The position numbers and the translations under genes are program-made. Source: Saprospiraceae bacterium (lineage in GTDB: Bacteria; Bacteroidota; Bacteroidia; Chitinophagales; Saprospiraceae). From it: a stretch of 64,000 nt of DNA. The stretch is from NCBI GenBank assembly GCA_016713025.1, contig JADJPZ010000004.1:2604001-2668000 (forward strand), written 5' to 3'. Within the stretch, counting starts at the first letter, position 1. Each line of letters begins with the position of its first letter. Shown here one piece after another: positions 9,673 to 20,241 of the stretch. The notes under the pieces are model-generated. The model made no database searches. It worked only from the letters and a program-made list of their open reading frames with translations, and was not told the DNA's origin.

Positions 9673-12600
9673 AACATCCTGTAGGAGCATTAAATGTAGT
9701 GCTACAAGTAGTGCTACAATTATTGAAGTCTGTTACTGTAACTGTATAAGTTCCAGCACCAAGATTCATTCTAGTTGACCCCATAATACCTCCACCCCAA
9801 TTATATGAAAATGGTGCAGTGCCATTAGATACATTTACGGTCACAGACCCATTGGTCGAATTACTACAAGTAGGTTCAGAATTTTGAGTAATTGTACAAC
9901 TTGGAGGATTTAAGTTGGATGCCACCATTGCGGAACAAGTTGCCGTACAACCTGTAGTCGTGCTCGTCACCGTGACGGTATAGGTCGCATTGCTTAAACC
10001 TGTGATCGTCAGGTAGTGCCTCCATTGCTCCACAAATAGGTCACTCCTGTGGCGGTCACTGTGGCGGTCCCGTTTGGTGTGGCACAATTGCTGTTGTCCG
10101 TCTTTGCGCAGGTCACTGTAGGAGGTGTCACTGTGCTTCCAACTATGGCTTGGCAAGTATTGGTACAGCTTGTCGTAGTATTGGTTACTGTCACTGTATA
10201 GGTGCCCGCACTCAACCCGGTGATATTCGCTGTCGTTGCCCCCGTACTCCATAATATCTGATTAGCATTGGTGGTCACTATCGCAGAACCGTTCGGAGTA
10301 GCGCAATTGGTATTATCCATCGGAGTACATGTTGCTGTAGGCAAGGTTGTCGTCGTTGCTACTATAGCAGAGCACGTATTGGTACAACCTGTAGTCGTGC
10401 TCGTCACCGTGACGGTATAGGTCGCATTGCTTAAACCTGTGATCATCGAGGTAGTGCCTCCATTGCTCCACAAGTAGGCCACTCCAGTAGCCGTTGCTGT
10501 TGCTGTCCCGTTTGGTGTAGCACAGTTGCTGTTGTCCATCTTTGAGCAAGTCACTGTTGGATTTGTAGTAGTATTTGTTATCACAGCCTGACAAGTAGCT
10601 GTACAATTAGGTAGAAAATCATCTGTAACAGTAACTGTATAAGTTCCTGATAATTTGCCTGAGATGGATGAAGTCGTTTCACCACTGCTCCACAAATAGG
10701 TAATCGTACCTTGTCCTCCCGTTACGGTTATGCTTGCGCTGCCATTTATAGGGGTACAATTGGTTTGTGGCATAGGATTACAAGTTACCATTATATTGCA
10801 TGAATTGCAAGTAATAGCAGGCGTCATCACTGTATAGTCCACAAAACAATTAGCGCGAAGAAAAACTCTTACTGTGTACTGTGTATTATGAACGAGATTA
10901 GGTATAGTTGCTGTTCCACCAACTATTTGAGTAGCTCCAGCAAAATTTGGACCAGTATATGTTGCACCCGTACTAAAACCATATCTTGTAACGAAAGTAG
11001 CTCCTGTAATATTAATACTTGCATTATTATTCGGTGTGCTTCCTGTACATGTGCCTTGGACAGGTGTAACTGTCGCAGCCGGCGTACCAGCACAGATGGT
11101 AAACATAGATGTTTGTGCAGTGCAACCTTTACCAGGACTTGCACCCAATGATAAAGCGAATGTTCCGCAACCTTCCCCTGTGATGGTAACACTATTGTCA
11201 CATGGGTCAAAAGTCATACCTGTAAGCGTACCTTGTGGCACCCAGGATGATCCACAAACAACTCCGTCACAGTCATCAAAAGCTTCCACATTCAAAAAGT
11301 ATTTAGCCCCTACGGTGGCACATACTCTCCTGTTAAAAGTTGACTGTAATGTAGGGCAGCACTCTTTTAATATCCCTATAGCTTTGGCTGCTGTAAAACC
11401 TCCTGGTCCTGAATTACCCGGCACACTTGCGCCTAGATAATTCAAATTAAGGTCAAAAGAAGACACACAATCATCATTATTAGATGCTGTGGACACATGA
11501 AGACAATTGCAAGTTTCGCTGTATGCTACTCCTGCCGCTAAATACCATCCTCCATCACCATCAGTACCATCATAGGCAGTGGCGGCCACAAACTCACCGT
11601 TGCTATTATACTTTAAAAGTCTTGCTGTTGCCTGATTAGACTGTCTTTCTACAATATATAGATTTCCTGCCATATCTGTAGTCATACCTCTCATGAAAGT
11701 ATTAGGAACTGTCTCTTTTACTCCTACAGTTAGTGTACCATCTCCAGGACTTATCCACTCTGGGATACATACTCCGCTACCAAAATCTGCTGCGGTATAT
11801 CTTAGCACTGCTGCTTTATTTTCTGTATTATTTCCTGTGCCTTTATATGCAGAATAAAAGTATCCAGTTCTTTTATCATAATAAAATCCCCAATCATTTC
11901 CCTCTCCTTCACAATTATCAATACCATTGATATAATTTCCAGTGCATAAATTAAATGCTCCTACATCAGACTGGCTATTTCTATTAATGTAAAGCGTATT
12001 TCCAATGGAAGCAAAATTCCATCCACCTTCACCTGAAATCACAAAATTAGATTCAGGAAAGATATTACCCTCACAATCCAATTTCCTTACATCACCACTA
12101 CTCGTTTCGGCGATGTACAAAAATCCGTTAAGATCAAAAGCGATACCATGTGGCTCATCCAGGTCATCACCTGTGGTATTATTATCATACCATGCCAGTG
12201 GATTGGTAGGTGTGACCACACCACTTGCATTAACCTCTGTAAGACTGCCATCTGCATTAACAAGGTACTTATGCACTTTCCCTCCTCCTGACGGCTCATT
12301 GAGATAGATGTATTCTTGACAATTACAAACCCCTGCTGGCATACAACTTACAGGAGCAGTATAGTTTACGGTACCTATACAAGTATTATCTGCTGAAAAT
12401 ACTGCATTGATTGTTTTATTACCTCCATCAGATATTTGGCCAGTAATTGTATAGTTCAGTGGGCTAGTAAAAGGCGCATTGAATACTTGAGTGCCTCCTC
12501 CAATGATACTAACAGTAAGGGTACCGGTCGATGGGGGGTTGCTAAAAATGACTTGTCCTGATACCGAATATCTATTATTAGCTGGATTACACGTTCCAGG

Positions 12601-14181
12601 TGTAGCAGTTACATTGGTAATCATACAGATTGCTACCGCATTAAATTGCAAATCCAAATCCCCTAGACCTGCTGCCTTCCCAAAAACGGTTGGGTCGTCG
12701 GTAGGAAAGGCTTGTTGAGAATAGATGGTGTTATTCATCCATAATCCACCATTATCTTTGATCTCCCCTGTGGTTGCATCTATAAAGCCTACTGAACCTT
12801 GGTCACCTCCCGGTGACATAGGAATGAGTATTTCATTTTCGCCTGGTTTTATTGCTAAACTTCCTCCAAAATCCCAATTATCGTGGGCATAGTGATTCCT
12901 AAAAAAACTAATAGAATTATAACCAGCTGTTCCAGTAGGACATTGTCCACCACTCTCAATAGTCCAAGGCCCGCCAGCTGCACCACATGCCTTTAACATT
13001 TGACCTCCAAAACCATTATATTGTACAGCATCTTGTCCTCCACTTGGAAAGGTATACCCTGATATTACAGTTGACCAATCCTTAGAAATATTTCTAAGAC
13101 CAATTATCATGTTATTTCCATCAAATTCAATATCTGCTATAACAGGACGTGGTAAGTCTCGTAACCATTGACCCCCACTTGTTGGATATGCTGAATTGGC
13201 AGGCAACCAATAATACCACTTCGATTCATTACTACCTGCATCTCCCCCCGAACACTGCCCATCATTCCATGTTGCACCTTGAAAACCAAAAGATAATACC
13301 GGAGTCAAATTATAAGTAGATGATGTAACATTAAATTCAAATACATGTGCTCCAAGATTTGGCGTTGTCAAACTGGAGCAATTGTTTGTATTATGTGTAG
13401 ATGGCAATGAAACTGATTCTCCTGAACTAATGATCCCTACAAATACTTTGGTAGCTGTAACTTTCAACCCAAAAGGACGAAAATCTAAATTTTCATTACT
13501 AGTATATGTACTATTATATGTTGGCCCTCCTGTAATACCTGGTATAGGGTAAGTCCCCAAAATTGTTCCTGATGGTAATGCTATTTTATACAATGACCTA
13601 TTGAACAAATTCATAGCCCACAGTGTATTGCCATCAGGCGAAACATCAATATCTCCCCAACCTACACGTCCTATATGATTAAAAGAAGCAGGGTCAGCAT
13701 TCATACCACTACCATTGGAAGCTCTTGGTGTTGTCCCCGCAGCTGCGCCAATATCAAGCAATACCGTAACTGTAGATGGTCCACCACCAGATGTAGGCGG
13801 TGTAAGCGCGTATATAGCTCCTGCAGATCCAAATCCAGCAGGATTGCCTCCGTTTCCGGGTCCAAGCATGGCAAAAGATTTAACATATGCTGCTGCATAA
13901 GCTCTATTTTGTGTAGGTGAATATGCAATACCATATACAGAACCCACTTGACCTGCGTTAGCCCATATCTTATCATGTGTTGGCATAACATTGCCAGGTA
14001 CTTCTACCCTTGTATTATATGGGTCTGATATAACTGCAGCTGCGGTGTTTTGTGGTGCAGTTCTGATATCTCCTCCTACAAAACAGGAGATAATAACATC
14101 AGGATTTGCAGGATAGGTTTGACCCATCAAAAAGGTGCATCCTGATAGAAAAATCATTAGAACTAAAATCTTTGCTTTCAT
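9290..14181 (-). CDS. Giant secreted protein with propeller domains and SprB-type repeats; one internal frameshift
   Basis: The reading frame from ATG 14181 (signal peptide of about 20 residues with a Cys that could be lipidated or cleaved) runs 1390 codons to a TGA at 10009. The sequence continues in the next frame to 9290, and adding back one base gives 1630 residues. Order: a propeller-like region (about 25-540), a short beta domain, a second NHL/propeller-like region (about 620-1000), then five SprB-type repeats (about 1127-1500; recurring 'TYTVTVT' and 'YLWSNGGTT'), then the C-terminal module shared with the gene ending at 1895. SprB repeats are known from gliding and surface adhesins of Bacteroidota. 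Start choice rests on the signal peptide, nearly identical in its first residues to that of the neighbouring giant protein. Divergent from the kinase gene at 14493. Confidence 0.8.
10007..10020 (-). other. One-base deletion frameshift in the SprB-repeat gene
   Basis: Two repeat copies can be compared directly. At about 10438-10452 the codons after GGC-ACT-ACC read TCG-ATG-ATC (Ser-Met-Ile); at 10008-10018 the same place reads TGA-CGA-TC, one base shorter, creating the stop. Downstream sequence continues the same repeat in the shifted frame. Confidence 0.85.
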
Positions 14182-14389
14182 GAGAATGAATATTTTTTAT
14201 ATTAATAAAACAATTAGAGCATCACGATACATGATGCAAGCTTATAGGTAAAATATCATTCTTTGTCAGATAGGTGGTTCAAAATTTAGACATCTTGCAA
14301 AAAAATGAAAATAAGTATCGCTCGATGTGCAAAATTCTGATGCAAATGTAAAATGCTAAATATTATAAATAATAATAATATAAATTAAG

Positions 14390-14403
14390 TACATTTTCAT
14401 GTA
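14390..14403. promoter_or_regulatory. Inverted repeat TACAT-N4-ATGTA between giant gene and kinase
   Basis: TACATTTTCATGTA, perfect 5-bp arms. It lies 90 bp upstream of the kinase ATG and about 210 bp upstream of the giant gene ATG, so it could serve either. Relative to the kinase TAnnTTTG box it sits about 60 bp upstream, a usual distance for an activator site. Confidence 0.5.
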
Positions 14404-14464
14404 TATCATTTTTAATTAAATGATGATTAAATGCCGTTTAATAAAGTAAAACCATTTTAAATTC

Positions 14465-14472
14465 TAAATTTG
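14465..14472 (+). promoter_or_regulatory. Candidate -7 box TAAATTTG of the histidine kinase gene
   Basis: TAAATTTG matches the Bacteroidota -7 consensus TAnnTTTG and leaves a leader of about 15-20 nt before the ATG at 14493. I see no good -33 TTG at 19-20 bp spacing, which is compatible with an activator-dependent promoter. Confidence 0.4.
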
Positions 14473-14492
14473 CAGCAAAATAGTACTGATTA

Positions 14493-16640
14493 ATGTTGAG
14501 ATATAAAGGCTTTTTGATATTGATAATTATTCATCTTTGTGTGTTCAAAGCAAAAGGTATAGATACTTTTAAAGATAGGGCTGCTTCTCTGAAGGCTATC
14601 AATAAATTATACAAGGAAAATAGAGACTCTTTGGTGGTCCAGCTTGGCCTTGAATATCTTAAGAAATATCCCAATCAAGTTTCTGATTCCATATATTGTA
14701 AAATACAAAAGAAGATAGGTGACAGCTTCCAAAGATTAAAAGACTACCAACTAGCTCAAAAACATTTAAACACTGCGTTGACATGTTTTAAGGAAATACC
14801 CGATAGTATTGGTATGATGAACACTTTGTACAAACTAAGTTTAAACGCTTTTTATCAATCTCAATACAGGGAAGGTCTTGAACAATGTGATCAATTGCTT
14901 GCTATTGCAGATCCATGCAAAAATATACAATGGGTAGAAGCGATGAATTTCAAAGGTGTTATTTATAGAAATACTGGTTCATATCAGAAAGCTATCAAAA
15001 CATACCAATTAGTTCTGCAATACATTGACAAAAGTCATGAATATTACAAAATGACGATCACAAATCTTGCAAGTGCTTTAGAAAACAACGGAGATTATCT
15101 TGACGCCATTAGTTACCTTAATATACTTTTAAAATTATCATTAGATGAGCAAAATATAACGGGTCAGGTATTAGCATATAATGGTATTGGGTATTGCTAT
15201 TATGCTCTAGGTAATGATACTAAGGCATTAGAAATGTACCATAAGGCTTTTCATTTAGCTCCTAATGCAGAAAAACAAATAGAACTTTCCACCTTAAGGG
15301 AACGTATGGGCCTGTCGTATAAAAGACTAGGGAATATAAAAAAGGCTGAAGCACTATTTCAACAAAATTATAAAGAAGCAATACAAGAAAAAGATTCTAG
15401 CTCATTAGCTTATGCGCTGCTTCAACTTGGCGAAATGGATCATCAAAATGGTAAATATACTGAATCAGAAATAAAACTTTTCGAATCACTCCAGTTATTT
15501 GAACGTTTTGACATCAGGAGTGGTCATACCTTTGCATTACTTGAACTAGCAATATTATATCGCAAAAAAGGAGAAAATGCATTGTATCAAAAATATATAA
15601 AGGCGGCTTATCAGAAAAGTAAAACCCTTGATGATAAAATTTTAACACTTACGATATACAATGAATTGGCTAGTATTAAAGACAAAGTGCCTTTTTTAAA
15701 AATGGAAGATTATGAATCCATTAACAATATTTTGTTTGAAGAGTATTCCAATAAAAACAAGTTGACTACCCAGCTTTTGCAAATGCAAATGAAAGAAATA
15801 CAATTAGAAAATTTAGTCAATCAACAAAAGCAACAAAAATTGATTGAAGATAAAAAAGACTTATTTACTAATCTAATAATCCTCGCTGTAGTATTAATAT
15901 TGCTTTCGATGTTTTTCATTTATTATATATTTCAAAATAATAAAACTATCAAGTTATATAAACTTATAGAAGATCAGCATCAAAATATGAAATTGTATTA
16001 CATGGCTTTATCTCATGATTTAAAACATCCATTACTGTCCATACAGAGCCAAATCAAACAATTAGAAACAACTAGCCAAAGTGAAGAAGAAAAGAATATT
16101 ATCACAAAAAGAATCTTATCAGTACTTCATTTGAGCCAAAGATTGATCCATATTTTTGATCTAGAGTCGTCTGAATTACATTTTAGGAAAATCAATATTA
16201 TAGAACTCATGGATGATATTTTAGATATGCTAGATCATGAATATCAAGGAATAAAGTCAATGGTACATGTTAAAAGCGAAACGCATACTTTTGTTGCAGA
16301 TACTTTTTTAATGCGACAATTATTCAATAATCTATTGATCAATTCCTTGCAACACAATTCAAATAAGGAAAATTTGAAAATTTTGATACATCATTTCAAT
16401 GAAAATGACATTCAATATCTTGAATATAGTGATAATGGAAAAGGAATTCAGAATGAGTTAATTGATCAGATTTTCCAACCAGGTTTCACTACTAAAAACA
16501 CCAATAATAAATCTGTAGCTGGATTAGGAATGTTTATTATAAAAAAGATCATTGAAAAACATAATGGCTTGGTTAAGATTATACCCAATGCAAACTTTAA
16601 TGGATTTAAAATAGTATTACAATTACCTATAAAAGCATAA
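14493..16640 (+). CDS. TPR-containing sensor histidine kinase
   Basis: The 715-residue protein has a signal peptide (1-22), about 400 residues of tetratricopeptide repeats that would lie outside the cytoplasm, a coiled-coil, one membrane helix (about 457-481) and a cytoplasmic kinase core. The phosphoacceptor is His508 in 'ALSHDLKHPLLSI'. The ATPase domain has an N box ('LFNNLLINSLQHN', about 610-622), a G1 box ('YSDNGKGI', about 645-652), an F/G2 region ('FTTK', 'GLGMFIIKKI'). This TPR-HK layout is common in Bacteroidota. It is convergent with the response regulator at 16651, only 10 bp away, the likely partner. The signal sensed by the TPR region is unknown. Confidence 0.92.
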   Translation: MLRYKGFLILIIIHLCVFKAKGIDTFKDRAASLKAINKLYKENRDSLVVQLGLEYLKKYPNQVSDSIYCKIQKKIGDSFQRLKDYQLAQKHLNTALTCFKEIPDSIGMMNTLYKLSLNAFYQSQYREGLEQCDQLLAIADPCKNIQWVEAMNFKGVIYRNTGSYQKAIKTYQLVLQYIDKSHEYYKMTITNLASALENNGDYLDAISYLNILLKLSLDEQNITGQVLAYNGIGYCYYALGNDTKALEMYHKAFHLAPNAEKQIELSTLRERMGLSYKRLGNIKKAEALFQQNYKEAIQEKDSSSLAYALLQLGEMDHQNGKYTESEIKLFESLQLFERFDIRSGHTFALLELAILYRKKGENALYQKYIKAAYQKSKTLDDKILTLTIYNELASIKDKVPFLKMEDYESINNILFEEYSNKNKLTTQLLQMQMKEIQLENLVNQQKQQKLIEDKKDLFTNLIILAVVLILLSMFFIYYIFQNNKTIKLYKLIEDQHQNMKLYYMALSHDLKHPLLSIQSQIKQLETTSQSEEEKNIITKRILSVLHLSQRLIHIFDLESSELHFRKINIIELMDDILDMLDHEYQGIKSMVHVKSETHTFVADTFLMRQLFNNLLINSLQHNSNKENLKILIHHFNENDIQYLEYSDNGKGIQNELIDQIFQPGFTTKNTNNKSVAGLGMFIIKKIIEKHNGLVKIIPNANFNGFKIVLQLPIKA

Positions 16641-16650
16641 AATTAAAACA

Positions 16651-17328
16651 TTATAAATTCCTATATTTATTTATAGCTTGTACTTTTGAAGATACATTGA
16701 GTTTTGAATACAAACTTCTAATTCTTCCCCGCACACCATCTAACGTAATTCCAATTTTATCACTTATCTTATTGTAAGACCACCCTTCAGCCAAGAGATT
16801 TAACAATTCCATATCTTTTTTAGAAAGCTTTGCTTCTAGCTTTTTAGAATTTTCCCCTTTCGATAGATACTGAAGCAGTTTTGTAGCCATAATAGGAGAT
16901 ATTATAGCTCCTCCATTTCTGATGATATTAAAGTTTTGTATGAGTCTTTCAGTGTTAAAATCTTTAATGATATAGCCTCTAGCACCCAAATGAATGGCAT
17001 CAATCAAATGATTATATTCTTCACTAATGGAATACATTATGATTTCTATTTTGGGAAAAGAAGCAATGATTTGTGGGATAAAATGAATACTTAATGAATT
17101 GGCTAAATATATGTCAAGAAATAAGTAAATTTTTTGATTTTCAAATACCTTTAGCCTTAGAAATTCTTCAATAGAATTTGTTGCAGACAAACAAACCACA
17201 TTTTCTGCTTGTAAAGTAGCTTTCCTAAATGTATTTAAAACATTATCATCATCATCTATGATGGATACATTCATGGTAAAAAATTTGCTCATTGAATATA
17301 AATTTTGATGTAAATGTATGTCTTTCAC
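16651..17328 (-). CDS. NarL/LuxR-family response regulator
   Basis: 225 residues as given. The receiver starts at 'MNVSIIDDDDN', so the native start is probably Met19 (17274) or Met13 (17292) rather than the first Met. Receiver features are intact: acidic pocket Asp25-Asp27, phosphoacceptor Asp72 ('IYLFLDIYLA'), Ser100 at the switch position and Lys122 ('YIIKDFN'). A LuxR-type helix-turn-helix spans about 165-225. It is the probable target of the kinase that ends 10 bp away on the opposite strand. Its upstream region contains a palindromic ATGTACAT (17368-17375), a half-match to the shared operator candidate, so self-regulation is possible. Confidence 0.9.
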   Translation of the reverse strand: MKDIHLHQNLYSMSKFFTMNVSIIDDDDNVLNTFRKATLQAENVVCLSATNSIEEFLRLKVFENQKIYLFLDIYLANSLSIHFIPQIIASFPKIEIIMYSISEEYNHLIDAIHLGARGYIIKDFNTERLIQNFNIIRNGGAIISPIMATKLLQYLSKGENSKKLEAKLSKKDMELLNLLAEGWSYNKISDKIGITLDGVRGRIRSLYSKLNVSSKVQAINKYRNL

Positions 17329-17545
17329 ACATAAACCAAAAATAGAAACATAATAAATAGCATTATCATGTACATTTAATTCTGCGAATTAAAATTTTAA
17401 TTAAGTTGATTAAATAAAAATGAATTTGCTTCTATTGGTTCAAAATTAAATCCAAATTTATTGCACAAATGGATTCAAAAGATGTGTAAATTTGTTACCA
17501 AGTTATAATAGTTATTAAATTTTATGATGTTTAAGTATACACAAT

Positions 17546-18225
17546 ATGATTTCAAATTCTAGTCTTCATTACCAAATCCTTAAAGGAATAATTGAAGTTG
17601 GCTATGCACCAACAATAACTGAGCTTTCAATTATTTTCAATTCTGATTCTTACGAAATAATTAAAGCATTAAATGACTTACAAGATTATCATGGAGTTGT
17701 TTTGCACCCCAACGAACCAAAAATATGGGTTATTCACCCATTTTCGTTAGCACCTACAAATTTTTATGTTGAAACCCAAAACGGACAATGGTGGGGAAAC
17801 TGTGCTTGGTGCTCCTTAGGTATTGCAGTCATTTTAAAAGAAGACGTCAAAATCACCACAAACATCGGTGCAGAAACCAAACAAGTGGAAATCAATATTG
17901 TAGACGGAGAAATAGTAGAAAATAATTATTTCATTCATTTTCCTATTCCCATGAAAAATGCTTGGGATAATGTAATTTATACTTGCAGCAATATGTTAAT
18001 ATTTGAAAACGAACAGCAAATAAAAGCATGGTCAAAAAAACATAACATACCTGAGGGAGACATTCAACCAATAGAAAAAATATGGGCATTTTCAAAAAAT
18101 GGTACGGCAACCACTTAAACCCAGAATGGACTAAATGGACCGTGGAAGATGCCAAACGTATATTTAAAGAATATAATCTCGTTGGAAACATTTGGAACTT
18201 AGGAGACTCCAAAGATAGATTTTGA
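17546..18225 (+). CDS. MerB-like (alkylmercury lyase family) protein, frameshifted near the 3' end
   Basis: The open frame gives 190 residues to a stop at 18118, but the expected family C-terminus ('WYGNHLNPEWTKWTVED' to 'GDSKDRF') continues in the next frame to 18225. One missing base in the A-run at about 18093-18099 reconciles them into 226 residues, near the family length. The N-terminal winged-helix part precedes the core. In MerB, Cys96, Asp99 and Cys159 cleave the carbon-mercury bond. Here Cys89 ('CAWCSLGI') and Cys147 ('YTCSNM') are plausible equivalents, but the Asp position is Gly92. Organomercurial lyase activity is therefore doubtful, and no other mer gene is nearby. It may be a family member of other function, or a decaying gene at the island edge. 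Confidence 0.75.
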
Positions 18226-18580
18226 TTTATGAGCTATAATTGAAATTAAACCTTAAACATCCAACCATAAACCTTAAACTTACCCTTAGTTTTCTTAATG
18301 AAAACCTATTGCTATCTAACGCTTCAGCTCAAAGCTCTTAATTTCCCTTAGTGACTCCTCTGTGCCTTATGACTAAAATTACTTATTCATAGTTTACTTT
18401 AGTGACCCTTTAATGCTTTGAGTGGATATGTTTCTTCAATTCCAATCGATCATAAAACTCATTGCTAGAGCAAGTTTCAGTCTGTTTTAAGCATGGTTTT
18501 CTACCCCATAGTGGATAGACTTGTCTACCCCATAGTGGGTAGATAAATGTAGCTTGTGCTTATTCCACACAACATCCACC
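18226..18580. repeat. Gene-free spacer with degenerate repeat, copy 1
   Basis: No ORF. The stretch 18248-18375 resembles 21391-21545 and partly 19679-19765: shared phrases include 'cttacccttagttt', 'ctatctaacgcttcagc' and 'cccttagtga'. The repeats bracket the IS3-family element, and look like decayed intergenic copies of one sequence. Confidence 0.5.
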
Positions 18581-18850
18581 TTACAAATAAAAATTAAATC
18601 TTACCGTATCGAATGCATGCCACTTTTTTTCAGAAAGATTAAACTCTGGAGAAGTTACAGTTAAACCATAGGTCAAACTAGAGTTTTTAAATCTCAAAGA
18701 AGTAAACAGCTTTGAATTAAATACTATTCTTTGCACTTCATTGGACTTTAATTCTCTAAATGAATTCGGGTCGTCATCAAAAGGATCATTTTCGAAAGTT
18801 TGGTAAATCCCTACACCTTCAAGCATAGTATTGTGTATCACATAATTCAA
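18581..18850 (-). other. Short hypothetical ORF, doubtful
   Basis: An 89-codon frame beginning with TTG or continuing from further upstream, rich in Phe, Asp and Ser. I recognise no family. It overlaps the start of the opposite-strand fragment and may be a fragment of an old gene or non-coding. Confidence 0.2.
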
Positions 18851-19354
18851 ATTGGGCGTGCAGAAACATCTGATATCAACGCCAACACTAGAAATAATAA
18901 TAACATCGTATGGCGCAGTCTCAATATTGTAATTTTATCTGCAGATCAGGAAATAGAAGTATCTATGGATGTTTCCAACCCATCAAAATTTGCATCTCAA
19001 ATAGTTTTCCAAGATCTTACCAAATTTCCAACGAGACCATTTTTCAAAACAGGTCAGATCACTACAATACCAGACGAAGCATTGTTGAAAATTTGGGTTC
19101 GAGGAAAAGCAAAGCCAGTAGGTTTTAAGTTTGACGGTAAATCTATGTTAGTAAACAGTGTACTATCTTCACTTGACAATCTGATCATACCACCAAATTT
19201 TAAAGGTAAGCTCAAAATCAGATTTAAAAAGAACAAATACACCCCAAATAGCGAATTCCATTTTAGTGTAAAACAGTACCTATTTGGCCGCAATAGCAAA
19301 AAAAATATTGTAGGCGGTGTAGACTATACCATCCAAAATTTCATCACACAGTAA
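18850..19354 (+). pseudogene. 3' fragment of a secreted-protein gene
   Basis: About 165 codons with plausible protein composition ('NNNNIVWRSLNIVILSADQE', 'GVDYTIQNF') end in a TAA at 19354. The sequence reads like the beta-rich C-terminal end of a secreted protein of Bacteroidota. No proper start is present: the frame continues upstream only to about 18800, where the sequence changes character. I take it as the tail of a gene whose 5' part was lost. Confidence 0.35.
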
Positions 19355-19804
19355 TCACAGTTTAGGTATGTTGTCGTCTTTTGTGCGTCAGCATACCTTT
19401 TTTTACTTCAATTTTCCTAACCATAAGTCGGAGTCTGTTTTATGCCTAACATATACAACTTGTCATCCTTAATGGGTACCGAAATTCATTTCGGTAAAAA
19501 ATATCCACCGTTGGCCGAAGCGTCTCCGCTACGATGCAGTATCACCAGTCATCCTGCCTGTACTCCGTTCCCGTTGTCCAAAGTCTCGGAATCGTGGACC
19601 CTTATCCAACGGTCTCCTGACCGCCGACAAGAATCCATTTTACTGGCCTTTTAATCTCCGATTGAAAGCAACAATTTTTGCTCTCTAACACTTCAGCCTA
19701 AATTTCTTAGTTCCCGTAGTGAAAACCTTTGTGCCATTAGTGGTAAAGTATCTTTAACGCTTCAGCGTCACAAGAGTGGTTAATCAAATAAACGATGTGG
19801 TCTC
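19355..19804. other. Gene-free spacer left of the IS3-family element
   Basis: Mixed sequence without a convincing ORF. It has a perfect 9-bp-stem palindrome TACCGAAAT-TC-ATTTCGGTA at 19477-19496, a locally GC-rich patch (about 19510-19630) unlike its surroundings, and copy 2 of the degenerate spacer repeat at 19679-19765. Confidence 0.4.
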
Positions 19805-20206
19805 ATGAAATACGTTGACAGCAAAAATGTGGAAAACTTTTCACAAATTTGCAAATATGAGTACAAAAGAACGAGAAAAGTATTCTCAGAGAGCTTTAAG
19901 AAGCAAAAAGTAGACTTAATAGAAAGTGGCAAAATGACCACTGGATCAGTTGCTGCCCAATTTGATGTGAGTTATGCGGCTGTTTACCAATGGGTCAAAA
20001 AGTATGGAAAGGTCAGTCCACCGGATAAGATAGTCATTGAGACGGACAGCGATTATCTGAAAGTTTTGGAATTGCAGAAAGAGAAGTCTAATCTTGAGCG
20101 GATCTTAGGCAAGCAACAGATCAGAATTGATTATTATGAGACACTTATCGAAATGGCCAAAGAGCATTACAAAGAGGATATTGAGAAAAAATTTTTAAAA
20201 AAGTAA
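19805..20206 (+). CDS. IS3-family transposase OrfA
   Basis: 133 residues with an N-terminal helix-turn-helix ('TTGSVAAQFDVSYAAVYQWV', about 40-60) followed by a leucine-zipper-like coiled coil (about 78-125), the usual OrfA plan for binding the element ends. It ends at TAA 20204-20206, directly after an A_AAA_AAG slippery heptamer that allows production of the OrfAB fusion. Confidence 0.88.
   Translation: MKYVDSKNVENFSQICKYEYKRTRKVFSESFKKQKVDLIESGKMTTGSVAAQFDVSYAAVYQWVKKYGKVSPPDKIVIETDSDYLKVLELQKEKSNLERILGKQQIRIDYYETLIEMAKEHYKEDIEKKFLKK
20197..20203 (+). promoter_or_regulatory. Programmed -1 frameshift site A_AAA_AAG
   Basis: The orfA frame reads TTA-AAA-AAG-TAA. Slipping back one base on AAAAAAG gives AAG-GTA-ATC-ACC and continues without a stop into the orfB frame, whose first Met is at 20242. 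This is the classic IS3-type signal for making the active OrfAB transposase. Confidence 0.85.
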
Positions 20207-20241
20207 TCACCCGTCTTCATAGCAATAAAAAGTCGTACAGT

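Larger units (their letters stand above)
14182..14492. promoter_or_regulatory. Divergent intergenic region, giant gene / histidine kinase
   Basis: 311 bp without an ORF. It holds promoters in both directions, a short palindrome GCATCA-N7-TGATGC at about 14219-14237 close to the giant gene start, the TACAT-N4-ATGTA repeat at 14390-14403, and a TAnnTTTG box for the kinase gene. Confidence 0.5.

Noticed and set aside
17546..18225. Mercury resistance operon
   Set aside because: Only a MerB-like gene is present, lacking the catalytic Asp equivalent; no merA, merR, merT or merP nearby.
19442..19654. 70-codon ORF in the GC-rich patch left of the IS3-family element
   Set aside because: No recognisable protein features; it begins in the palindrome region and looks like chance.
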